Made by a program: the position numbers and the translations under genes
Source of the DNA: Azophilus sp965116165
Lineage (GTDB): Bacteria > Pseudomonadota > Gammaproteobacteria > Pseudomonadales > Azotimanducaceae
Assembly (NCBI GenBank): GCA_965116165.1
Contig: OZ220484.1
Location: 1,364,001 to 1,428,000, forward strand
Length of the DNA stretch: 64,000 bases
Direction of reading: 5' to 3'
The notes under the pieces: generated by a model
The model's input: the letters and a program-made list of their open reading frames with translations, nothing else
Told to the model about the DNA's origin: nothing
The model's database searches: none
Shown here: in pieces, positions 16,922-26,300 of the stretch
Position numbering within the stretch: the first letter of the stretch is position 1
Layout: each line of letters begins with the position of its first letter

Positions 16922-18802
16922 TCATTGGTTCCCCGCCAATATCTCTTCGATTTCACCAATCACGGCCGGGTCTTCAATCGTGGATGGAGCGGCATAGGGT
17001 TCCCCGTCGATCATCTTGCGTAAGATCTGGCGCAAAATCTTACCGGAGCGGGTCTTCGGCAAACGCTTGACGACATGCGCTCGCTTGAAATTCGCGAAGG
17101 GGCCCAAATTGCGGCGCACCATGGTCACCAATTCCTCGCGCAACACCCCGGCGGCCATGTTGACGCCGTCCTTGAGGACGACGAGGCCCAAGGGCACCTG
17201 TCCCTTGTCGGCGTCGGCGATGCCCACAACCGCACACTCGGCAACGGCGGGATGGCCCGCCACCACCTCTTCGAGTTCGCCGGTTGACATGCGGTGTCCC
17301 GCGACATTGATGACGTCGTCGATTCGACCCATCACGTAGACATAGCCGTCCTCGTCGCGATAGCCGCTATCGCCCGTGAGATAAAAACCGGGATATTGCG
17401 ACCAATACGCTTCAATGAAGCGCTCGTGGTCGCCCCAAAGGGTGGGGAAGGTTCCGGGCGGCAGCGGTCCCCGGATTACGACCGCACCCTCATCGCCCGG
17501 GCCAAGTTCGGCACCATTCTCGTCGAAGACACGCAAATCGTAACCGGGCACCGGTAACGACACGGAGCCCGCTCGGGTTTCCATCAACTCCAATCCGACC
17601 AAATTCGCGCAGATGGACCAGCCCGTTTCGGTTTGCCACCAATGATCGACCACCGGTATGCCGAGGTTGTCGCAAAGCCAATGGTAGGTGGGCGGGTCAA
17701 GGCGCTCGCCGGCCACAAACTGATAGCGCAACGAGGAAACATCGTAATTGTCCTTGAGCTTGCACTCCGGATCTTCCTTTTTAATCGCCCGGAACGCTGT
17801 CGGCGCAACAAAGAAACTGCTTACCCCATGATCCTGAATTACCCGCCAATAGGCCCCGGCATCCGGCGTTTTCACAGGCTTGCCCTCGAACAACACGGAA
17901 GTGCAGCCTCGAATCAGCGGGCCGTAGACGATATAGGAGTGGCCCACCACCCAGCCCACGTCGGAAGCGGCCCAAAAGACATCGCCCCTATCCACTCCGT
18001 AGATGGCCCGCATACTCCAATTCAGGGCGACGGCGTGCCCACCGTTGTCCCGCAGCACACCCTTGGGGCGACCGGTGGTGCCGGACGTATAGAGGATGTA
18101 GAGCGGGTCGGTGGCATCAAGTGGAATATAGTCGGCGGATTCGCTGGCCGCTTCCCACTCGCGCCAATCCAAATCCCGACCGGTGGCCAGCGGAGCGAGC
18201 GCCTCCGGGCGTTGCAGAATGATGCAATGGTCGACGGCGTGCCTGGCGATGCGCAGGGCTTCATCCAAGAGCGGTTGATATTGAATAATCCGAGTGAACT
18301 CGATGCCACAGGATGCGCTCAGCACCACTTTGGGCCGCGCATCGTCGATGCGGCTGGCGAGTTCCGGTGCCGCGAATCCGCCAAAGACAACGGAGTGCAC
18401 CGCGCCGATGCGCGCACAGGCCAGCATGGCAATAGCCGCCTCCGGCACCATGGGCATATAGATCACCACCCGGTCGCCCTTGGCCACACCAAGCGCAACC
18501 AAGCCGCCCGCCACTCGGGCCACGCGCCTTTGCAATTCGGCGAAGGTGAACCGAACAATCTGCCCGGTGACCGGCGAATCGTAGATCAACGCGGTCCGCT
18601 CCCCCCGACCCTCGTCCACATGCCGGTCCACGGCAAGCCAGCAGGAGTTGGTGATACCGCCGCGATACCAACGCCAAGCACCATTCAGATCCCGATCAAG
18701 AATGATCGGGGGGAATTCCAACCACGGCAATTCCTCTGCCCGCTCGCGCCAGAATCCCTCGGGATCGGTGATCGAGTGTTGATAGTTGCCCGCGTAACTC
18801 AT
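16922..18802 (-). CDS. prpE: Propionyl-CoA synthetase (PrpE-like)
   Basis: Acyl-CoA synthetase of the AMP-forming ANL superfamily, 626 residues. P-loop-like motif YTSGTTGRPKG, adenylate motif around HWWQTETGW, YLTGDSGYRDEDGY and the C-terminal catalytic lysine in RLPKTRSGKILR. The N-terminus (YxHSITDPEGFWRERAE) and overall length fit PrpE/acetyl-CoA synthetase; the WxxYP and SVVFGGF segments favour propionyl-CoA synthetase. It would activate propionate or acetate in the cytoplasm. No prpBCD genes are in view, so the exact acid is an inference. Confidence 0.88.
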   Translation of the reverse strand: MSYAGNYQHSITDPEGFWRERAEELPWLEFPPIILDRDLNGAWRWYRGGITNSCWLAVDRHVDEGRGERTALIYDSPVTGQIVRFTFAELQRRVARVAGGLVALGVAKGDRVVIYMPMVPEAAIAMLACARIGAVHSVVFGGFAAPELASRIDDARPKVVLSASCGIEFTRIIQYQPLLDEALRIARHAVDHCIILQRPEALAPLATGRDLDWREWEAASESADYIPLDATDPLYILYTSGTTGRPKGVLRDNGGHAVALNWSMRAIYGVDRGDVFWAASDVGWVVGHSYIVYGPLIRGCTSVLFEGKPVKTPDAGAYWRVIQDHGVSSFFVAPTAFRAIKKEDPECKLKDNYDVSSLRYQFVAGERLDPPTYHWLCDNLGIPVVDHWWQTETGWSICANLVGLELMETRAGSVSLPVPGYDLRVFDENGAELGPGDEGAVVIRGPLPPGTFPTLWGDHERFIEAYWSQYPGFYLTGDSGYRDEDGYVYVMGRIDDVINVAGHRMSTGELEEVVAGHPAVAECAVVGIADADKGQVPLGLVVLKDGVNMAAGVLREELVTMVRRNLGPFANFKRAHVVKRLPKTRSGKILRQILRKMIDGEPYAAPSTIEDPAVIGEIEEILAGNQ

Positions 18803-18900
18803 TGCCTATGTCCCCCCGGTACCTGTCCGCTCTGGCGGCGACACGCATGAATTGGATGGATTTGCGTAACAAATCGCCATCAATAACGCCAAGCGGGACA

Positions 18901-20694
18901 TCATCCAGCCGCCGAGAGCACTTCGGCAACATCATCAAATTGCAGCCGAGCAAAGCGTGCGTAGAGTTCGTTATTGCAAACCAATGCGTCGTGCGGACCA
19001 TCGGCTTTCAGTTCCCCGTTCTCAAGCACAAGGATGCGGTCGGCCCGACGCACGGTCGAGAGCCGATGGGCGATCACTAGAATACTGCAGCGGCCCTTCA
19101 ATTCCTCGATGCTCATGCGGATGTAGCTTTCGCTTTCCGCATCAAGAGCACTCGTCGCTTCGTCGAGCAGCAATATCGCCGGTTTGGTGAGTAGTGCCCG
19201 GGCGATCGCGAGGCGCTGCTTCTCGCCGCCGGAAAGCCCCACACCCTCCTCGCCAATCCGGGCATCCAAGCCCCCCGGCAGCTTGGCGATGAATTCCACG
19301 GCCTGGGCTAGACGCAGCGCATCGTTCAAATCCGCTTCGCTGGCGTCCGGGTTGCCATAAAGCAGGTTGGACCTCAGCGTGCCCGCAAACAACACCGGGT
19401 CTTGCGGCACCAAACCCACAGCATCGCGCACATCGCGAAGACGCAGATTGGGGAGGGCCCGATTCGCCAGGCGGATTTCACCATCGGTAGGGTCGTAGAA
19501 CCGTTGCAGCAAATCGAACAGCGTCGTCTTGCCCGCGCCGGACGGCCCCACGAGGGCAACCATTTCGCCCGGTACAATCTCAAAATCGATACCCCGCAAA
19601 ATCGCCAGATCCGGGCGCAAGGGGTATGCAAAGTGCAGATTACGCACAGCGAGGGTTAAATGATCGGGGCTTGGCAGCATCTCGGGTTGGGCCGGTTCCG
19701 GCAATTCGTTCGGCGCATCGAGCAGTTCAACCAACCGCTCCGTCGCCCCGGCCGCCCGTTGCAGATCGCTGTATACCTCACTGATTGCCCCCACCGACCC
19801 AGCGACGATGATGGAATAGAAAAGAAACGCGGCAAGGTCACCCGGACTGCTGCGGCCCGCCACCACATCCTGTCCGCCAATCCAAAGCATGGCCGCGATG
19901 GCGCTCATCACCAAGAGCATAACCATGGCAATCAAAATCGCCCGCTGGCGGATGCGTTTTACGCCCACCTTGAATGCGGCATGCACCCTGGCTTCGAATT
20001 CGGCTTCATCCCGGCCTTCGTGGTTGAACGACTGCACAACCTTCACATGGCGCAGCGATGCGCCCGCGTAGGCACCGACATCGGCGATGGTATCCTGGCT
20101 GCTGCGCGACAGGCGGCGGACGCGGCGACCGAATAGCACGATCGGCACAACAACCACCGGCACACTGAAGAACACGACCAAGGAAAGCTTGGGGTCCGTT
20201 ACAACCAGCAGCGCCACGCCACCGATAAACATCAGAATATTACGCAGGGCGATGGAAATCGACGATCCAATCACCGTCTGCAAAAGGGTCGTATCGGTGG
20301 TGATGCGCGACTGAATTTCGGTGGGCAGGTTTTTCTCGAAGAAGGCGGGATGCAAACGAATGAGCCGGTGGAACACGGCCAGGCGTATATCCGAACTCAC
20401 CCGCTCGCCGATCCAGGAAACGAAATAAAAGCGCACGAAGGTGCCGATGGTGAGCGCCACGACAAGCACCGCAAAGACCAGAATGCTGCGCTCGAGCAGT
20501 TCGCCGGAATCACCCTTGAGCCCTTGGTCTATCACCAGCCGCAAGCCTTGGCCAATAGAGAGCGTGATGCCCGCCGTGACCACCAACGCAACGCTGGCAA
20601 TGGTCACCTGGCCCCAATAGGGACGCAGGAATCCGAGCGCCGGGCGCAAATTGATGAGGTCTTTGGAAGCCTCGCGGTTATAGCCGTCGTCCAT
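18901..20694 (-). CDS. ABC exporter, MsbA-like (fused permease-ATPase)
   Basis: Half-transporter of 597 residues, a homodimeric type IV ABC exporter. Six membrane helices lie in the first about 320 residues; the nucleotide-binding domain follows with Walker A GPSGAGKTT, signature LSGGEKQRLAIARAL, Walker B ILLLDEATSALD and the H-loop IAHRLSTV. The family flips lipid A (MsbA) or exports lipids and drugs. The ATG at 20692-20694 is preferred over a TTG upstream. No lpxK is adjacent, so MsbA identity is not assured. Confidence 0.88.
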   Translation of the reverse strand: MDDGYNREASKDLINLRPALGFLRPYWGQVTIASVALVVTAGITLSIGQGLRLVIDQGLKGDSGELLERSILVFAVLVVALTIGTFVRFYFVSWIGERVSSDIRLAVFHRLIRLHPAFFEKNLPTEIQSRITTDTTLLQTVIGSSISIALRNILMFIGGVALLVVTDPKLSLVVFFSVPVVVVPIVLFGRRVRRLSRSSQDTIADVGAYAGASLRHVKVVQSFNHEGRDEAEFEARVHAAFKVGVKRIRQRAILIAMVMLLVMSAIAAMLWIGGQDVVAGRSSPGDLAAFLFYSIIVAGSVGAISEVYSDLQRAAGATERLVELLDAPNELPEPAQPEMLPSPDHLTLAVRNLHFAYPLRPDLAILRGIDFEIVPGEMVALVGPSGAGKTTLFDLLQRFYDPTDGEIRLANRALPNLRLRDVRDAVGLVPQDPVLFAGTLRSNLLYGNPDASEADLNDALRLAQAVEFIAKLPGGLDARIGEEGVGLSGGEKQRLAIARALLTKPAILLLDEATSALDAESESYIRMSIEELKGRCSILVIAHRLSTVRRADRILVLENGELKADGPHDALVCNNELYARFARLQFDDVAEVLSAAG

Positions 20695-20890
20695 CGCGGC
20701 ATTATCCCGCAATAATGGAGAAACCTGCTAATCTGTCTCCAACTACCGGGTGCAATGGCGCGAACACACAATGGGCCACCTAGTGCTCCATCCAACTGAT
20801 GATGCCGCATCAGCGCGCCCGCAAGCGTCCAGATGCGCGGCTTAACCCCCGCCGGCGTATCCGGCGGCGATACGTCAAGGGGCGACAACA

Positions 20891-21457
20891 ATGAATCTTG
20901 AACCGACAAATCCGGCCTGGGTCAATGTCGTTTTGGGCGATTTCGACCGCTTTTTGCAGGATCATGCTTCCTGCGAGAAAAAGGCATCCGGTATGGCGCT
21001 TTCACTCGCATCCCACTATCCCGATAAGCTGGCGTTGGTGAACGCCATGGTCGATCTTGCCGTGGAGGAACTTTCGCACTATCGGGAGGTTGTGCGGCTG
21101 CTCGCAAGGCGGGGCTTAACAATCGCCCCCGATACCCGAGATGCGTATGTGCGCCAACTGAATGCGCTCGTGCGGCACGGAACGGCAAACTACCTGCTTG
21201 ACCGCCTGCTAGTTGCCTCAATCATAGAGCGCCGTGGCAATGAACGTTTCGGGCTGATTGCGGAGGCGTTGCCAGCGGGTTCGGAAAAACGGTTCTTTGT
21301 CGCCTTGACCCAAGCCGAAGCGAGGCACTGGTCAATTTTTCTGGAGCTCGCGCAGCAATACTGCACCCCCGAATTGGTTGAGACGCGCCTGCAGAACATG
21401 CTCCGGGCGGAAGCTCGAATCGTCGCCAGTCTGCCACTCGAACCTCGTGTGCATTAG
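20891..21457 (+). CDS. miaE: tRNA-(ms2io6A)-hydroxylase MiaE
   Basis: Di-iron, ferritin-like hydroxylase of 188 residues acting on ms2i6A at position 37 of tRNAs reading U-initial codons. The ferritin-type metal ligands are in LAVEELSHYREV and AEARHWSIFLELA, and IIERRGNERFGLIA contains a third conserved Glu. An AAGGGG Shine-Dalgarno precedes the ATG. The stop TAG (21455-21457) forms part of the TTAG target at the left end of a Q-type sequence. Confidence 0.92.
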   Translation: MNLEPTNPAWVNVVLGDFDRFLQDHASCEKKASGMALSLASHYPDKLALVNAMVDLAVEELSHYREVVRLLARRGLTIAPDTRDAYVRQLNALVRHGTANYLLDRLLVASIIERRGNERFGLIAEALPAGSEKRFFVALTQAEARHWSIFLELAQQYCTPELVETRLQNMLRAEARIVASLPLEPRVH

Positions 21458-21490
21458 AGAAGGTCTGAACGGGTTGATAGAGCAGCATCA
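21458..21490. repeat. Q-family left-end fragment
   Basis: AGAAGGTCTGAAC…GATAGAGCAGCAT matches the left end of the complete Q element at 37414-37512 and is preceded by TTAG, the miaE stop region. The rest of the element is not recognisable here. Confidence 0.55.
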
Positions 21491-21521
21491 AGCCGCTGAC
21501 AACCCGTTAGGGCACATCTAA

Positions 21522-21620
21522 GGAAGGTCTGATTAATTCTGCAGCCACGGCATCCAAGTCAATACAATCAATGGCTTACGAGTAGCTCAATGCCGCTCTA
21601 TCGAATTGATCGGAGTTTCC
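21522..21620. repeat. Q-family MITE, inverted copy (99 bp)
   Basis: Reverse orientation relative to 37414-37512 and the same 99-bp length. The left side GGAAGGTCTGATTAATTC corresponds to the complement of the Q right end; CGAGTAGCTCAATGCCGCTC matches the complement of the Q left half. CTAA precedes it. Somewhat diverged. Confidence 0.6.
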
Positions 21621-21641
21621 CCAATTTAAAACCGTTTACTA

Positions 21642-21815
21642 TGGGAGCCTGCGCCGTAGAACACCTAAGAGAGTCAACAGTGGGAATATGCAGCCAAAAT
21701 ACCATCAAAAGCGCTCCAATGTGGGCGTGATGCCCAAATTTCTTCGCCATTTTATCCTGGGGATAGTCGAAGTGGGATGTGTTCCCCCGAGAATGTCCTA
21801 CGGCGCAGGCTCCTA
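21642..21815. repeat. V element with 16-bp inverted repeats
   Basis: GGAGCCTGCGCCGTAG (21644-21659) and its exact complement (21798-21813) enclose about 140 bases with no long open frame. The interior holds the 32-bp sequence 21717-21748 found again before proS. Together with the two Q sequences this accounts for most of the 445-base gap between miaE and the glycosyltransferase gene. Likely a non-autonomous element, but only one complete copy is present. Confidence 0.6.
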
Positions 21816-21902
21816 TAGGGTAGTGTCGCAGTTCGACTGTATAACTCAACAACACCCGATCACAATAAGATCGCATACCCGTCCAGAGCGGAGTGTGTCC
21901 GT

Positions 21903-23387
21903 ATGCCTAACCGCAACACTGTAAAGCACCTTGCCCACTACCTCGCACGCCACGGCCAGCCGGAATGTGGGGCCGTGCCGATACCGAATCGCCGGTTCGA
22001 CAATGTCGTCATCATACCCTGTTACGACGAAAGTCCCGATTGCCTTGAAGCGGTGTTCAGCAGGCTCGGTGTTGTCAACAACCCCAATGCCACCCCTGCC
22101 GGGAAGGAAAGCAACTTACTTGCCATCGTAGTGGTGAACGCGCCCGATGATGCGCCGCCGGAGCCTCTGGCGCGTACTCGTGTACTCTGGCGGTCTCTAG
22201 TGGATTGCAAAACGGAACATGCTCTGTGGTTGGATAATATCTCGGCGGGGCACTGCCAAAACACCAACGACGCCGCAACCAAACAATCTTCTTGGACCAA
22301 TGGCGAAACCGCAAGTCACGACCAACGTAATCTTAGCGAAAGGGCAGGGTATTTCCGGTGGACTCGCACTGCCAACGGTATTCATGTACTCGCTATTAAC
22401 CGTATTGACCCGAATCTGCGGCTGCCCCGTCGTCAGGGTGTGGGGCTCGCCCGCAAGATCGGTGCCGACACTGCCTGCGCATTGATCCTCAAAGGCGTAA
22501 TCCGTTCGCCTTGGCTTTATTTCACCGATGCAGATGTACGGCTGCCCGGAGACTATTTTGGATATTCATCCACGCGAGTTGGCAGCCTGCTGTTTCCGTA
22601 TCGACACCAGGCAAGCGCATTCCTCCCACAGCGGTGTGTCGTTAAACCGAACCCAACCGCAATCCAAACCCAAATGATCGTAAGCCAACGCACAGCTAAT
22701 AGGACGCTGGCAGAACGGGCCACTATCTACGAGATCCATCTTCGCTACTACGTTGACCGTCTGCGCTACGCGGGCTCGCCCTACGCCTTCCATACCATCG
22801 GAAGCACCATGGCAATTCACGCCGAGGTCTACGCCAAGGTGCGGGGTGTACCCAAGCGCAATGCAGCGGAAGATTTTCACCTGCTGAACAAAGCAGCCAA
22901 GGTCGCTCCAGTGCATACCCTTACCGGGCCGGAAATCGTTATACGTGCGCGGCTCTCCAATCGTGTCCCATTCGGCACAGGCCCTGCTCTACGCACGATG
23001 CAAGACGCCTCGACCTTTCAAAGCTATGCACACGAGTCCTTCGAGTTCCTCCGAGAAGCAATCAGTTTCATTAATACCGAAGCAACCATTTCATCCAGAA
23101 CCCGCCAACTATTGGAGGAACTCGGCTTCTTTCACCGCCTAGTGAGAGCCAAAGCACAACACCGGCACCCGCACACTCTGAGAAAAGCCCTGCATCAATG
23201 GTTCGATGCGCTACGCACCTTGCGCTTCATTCATCTGGCACGGCGCTATCACTCCGACCGGCCGCTGCTACCGATGCTTGATGGCCTGTTTGGAGAAACC
23301 AGCCACCTCACCAACCTGCGAGAGCGAGAATACAAAGTTCCTCGGATAGTAGGCACAAATGTAAACAGCCATAGATCGCTTCAATGA
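21903..23387 (+). CDS. GT2-like glycosyltransferase
   Basis: A 494-residue protein not firmly identified. The N-terminal VVIIPCYDE (about residues 35-43) resembles the first strand and nucleotide-binding loop of GT-A fold, family 2 glycosyltransferases; DAD at about 209-211 in WLYFTDADVRLP is the expected metal-binding D-x-D, and an Ala-Glu-Asp at about 322-324 before FHLLNK fits the catalytic-base region. The C-terminal about 130 residues are basic and helical. GGAG lies 9 bases before the ATG. The last sense codons and TGA stop are inside CRISPR repeat 1, so the natural C-terminus may have been altered. There is no evidence that it takes part in CRISPR function. Confidence 0.65.
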   Translation: MPNRNTVKHLAHYLARHGQPECGAVPIPNRRFDNVVIIPCYDESPDCLEAVFSRLGVVNNPNATPAGKESNLLAIVVVNAPDDAPPEPLARTRVLWRSLVDCKTEHALWLDNISAGHCQNTNDAATKQSSWTNGETASHDQRNLSERAGYFRWTRTANGIHVLAINRIDPNLRLPRRQGVGLARKIGADTACALILKGVIRSPWLYFTDADVRLPGDYFGYSSTRVGSLLFPYRHQASAFLPQRCVVKPNPTAIQTQMIVSQRTANRTLAERATIYEIHLRYYVDRLRYAGSPYAFHTIGSTMAIHAEVYAKVRGVPKRNAAEDFHLLNKAAKVAPVHTLTGPEIVIRARLSNRVPFGTGPALRTMQDASTFQSYAHESFEFLREAISFINTEATISSRTRQLLEELGFFHRLVRAKAQHRHPHTLRKALHQWFDALRTLRFIHLARRYHSDRPLLPMLDGLFGETSHLTNLREREYKVPRIVGTNVNSHRSLQ

Positions 23388-26300
23388 GGCCCCCGCAAAA
23401 AGCGGGGGAAAACGCCAACCGTGGACGACGTGTTCGAGATAACGAGCGGGCTCCAATGAGGCCCCCGCAAAAAGCGGGGGAAAATGGGGGAAAGCAAGCG
23501 GACACCGCGGCGTGGGAGGCGCTTCAATGAGGCCCCCGCAAAAAGCGGGGGAAAATTAATGACATGGTTAATCGAACTCGAGAAATAAACGAGCTTCAAT
23601 GAGGCCCCCGCAAAAAGCGGGGGAAAATAGGCTTGATGTCTCTACGTCCCCTGTACAATAGATTGCTTCAATGAGGCCCCCGCAAAAAGCGGGGGAAAAT
23701 GTCCACTGTTGGCGCATACACGAAGGGTGTTGTCACGCTTCAATGAGGCCCCCGCAAAAAGCGGGGGAAAATCCGGAGAGCAGCCTATTCGCGGGGAGTA
23801 GGACATAGAGCTTCAATGAGGCCCCCGCAAAAAGCGGGGGAAAATTTCGAGCAGATGGTGGACAGCCAAGTACCACCTCCGCTTCAATGAGGCCCCCGCA
23901 AAAAGCGGGGGAAAATCGGACTCAGGAACGAATGAACGAGGGTAGTCGTCGTGCTTCAATGAGGCCCCCGCAAAAAGCGGGGGAAAATGGCGCAAGCGCC
24001 GTGTATAGGGGACGTACTGTACGGCTTCAATGAGGCCCCCGCAAAAAGCGGGGGAAAATTACGCCACCACATGGATAAACGTGAAGGCCAAGTAGCTTCA
24101 ATGAGGCCCCCGCAAAAAGCGGGGGAAAATAACTGCCAGAGGGCGCGTCCGAGCCCCGCATGATAAGGCTTCAATGAGGCCCCCGCAAAAAGCGGGGGAA
24201 AATGGGGTGGCGGGGATGGTGCCCCCAACCCCCGACCCGCTTCAATGAGGCCCCCGCAAAAAGCGGGGGAAAATGCAACCGGCGGAAGAGAACGACGACT
24301 TCGAGGATTCGCTTCAATGAGGCCCCCGCAAAAAGCGGGGGAAAATTCCGCAGTACGTGTGGCAGTTTCAACAGCTTTATCGTGCTTCAATGAGGCCCCC
24401 GCAAAAAGCGGGGGAAAATGCCGGCCCAGGTTTTCTCCGCTCTGCCGCAGGGCGTGCTTCAATGAGGCCCCCGCAAAAAGCGGGGGAAAATCCGACGACA
24501 CAGAGATTCCATCGAGTACGTCTACTAGCTTCAATGAGGCCCCCGCAAAAAGCGGGGGAAAATCACCGAACTCGCTCGCCTTCCCGAGCGTATTTGGCTG
24601 CTTCAATGAGGCCCCCGCAAAAAGCGGGGGAAAATACTAGGAAGAACGATGCACAAGTAAGGTTCCAAAATGCTTCAATGAGGCCCCCGCAAAAAGCGGG
24701 GGAAAATTAGGTGGTAAAATGAGAATCAAGTTTATTGAAGTCGCTTCAATGAGGCCCCCGCAAAAAGCGGGGGAAAATGTGGAGAGTGGGGTGGTCGACA
24801 GTGGACAAGAATCTGCTTCAATGAGGCCCCCGCAAAAAGCGGGGGAAAATGGCGCTGGCGGACCGTAGAGACCCGACGTCTGCGTGCTTCAATGAGGCCC
24901 CCGCAAAAAGCGGGGGAAAATGCGCTGGCGTTACTTGGTTGCTTATCTCGTCGCCGGGCTTCAATGAGGCCCCCGCAAAAAGCGGGGGAAAATGCCGAGG
25001 TCGCGGCGCTACGTCGGTGGCGGACCGCCGGCTTCAATGAGGCCCCCGCAAAAAGCGGGGGAAAATAAGTGTTCGGCTACGATCTTGAAGTTGAAGATTG
25101 GGCTTCAATGAGGCCCCCGCAAAAAGCGGGGGAAAATGCCCCGTGTGCGCCGCCGCCCCGGTCGGCTCCGCCGCGCTTCAATGAGGCCCCCGCAAAAAGC
25201 GGGGGAAAATACTTCGTAGCGTTCAACGCACTCGCGTTGATCGTTGGCTTCAATGAGGCCCCCGCAAAAAGCGGGGGAAAATGGCAGAACAGGAGGGATG
25301 GTATCCAGTGATGGATACGCTTCAATGAGGCCCCCGCAAAAAGCGGGGGAAAATTTCCCCCCGCGCCGCGGGGGTGGCCGCGACACACACGCTTCAATGA
25401 GGCCCCCGCAAAAAGCGGGGGAAAATTACGGTTCGTCGTCGGCTTCCGGTCGCGGGGTCAACGCTTCAATGAGGCCCCCGCAAAAAGCGGGGGAAAATTA
25501 CGGTTCGTCGTCGGCTTCCGGTCGCGGGGTCAACGCTTCAATGAGGCCCCCGCAAAAAGCGGGGGAAAATCCAAGGTCAACGCACGACCACGGTCATCAT
25601 CCTCGTGCTTCAATGAGGCCCCCGCAAAAAGCGGGGGAAAATGGCTGGCAATCCGGATGCCGCCAATATTCGAAGACCGCTTCAATGAGGCCCCCGCAAA
25701 AAGCGGGGGAAAATCACCGACAACGGTAATACCCAGCTACCAACCGTCGGGCTTCAATGAGGCCCCCGCAAAAAGCGGGGGAAAATCTGCACAACAACCT
25801 CACCATCGAGGTCAACTCGAGCGCTTCAATGAGGCCCCCGCAAAAAGCGGGGGAAAATTTTCCACGCCCGATATGTAGCTGTCGAAGTCGCGCCGCTTCA
25901 ATGAGGCCCCCGCAAAAAGCGGGGGAAAATCGCGGGTCGGCTGTGGCCCGCGGCTAAGGTCAGAGAGCTTCAATGAGGCCCCCGCAAAAAGCGGGGGAAA
26001 ATTTGTTGAATGCCAAGGCGATGGCGCGAATGTCGGCGGGCTTCAATGAGGCCCCCGCAAAAAGCGGGGGAAAATTTGTGGACCACGCGACCTCGGGTCG
26101 TCACGGTCGCGCTTCAATGAGGCCCCCGCAAAAAGCGGGGGAAAATGTGCTTTCGGCGCACCGGCATTTCCGAAGGTAATTGCTTCAATGAGGCCCCCGC
26201 AAAAAGCGGGGGAAAATCACCACATCATCCCCATCCCCATCCCCCATCGCTTCAATGAGGCCCCCGCAAAAAGCGGGGGAAAATCCGATAGGGTATAGAC

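Noticed and set aside
17633..18850. 405-codon plus-strand frame opposite prpE
   Set aside because: Antisense shadow of prpE with no family features; prpE motifs are unambiguous.
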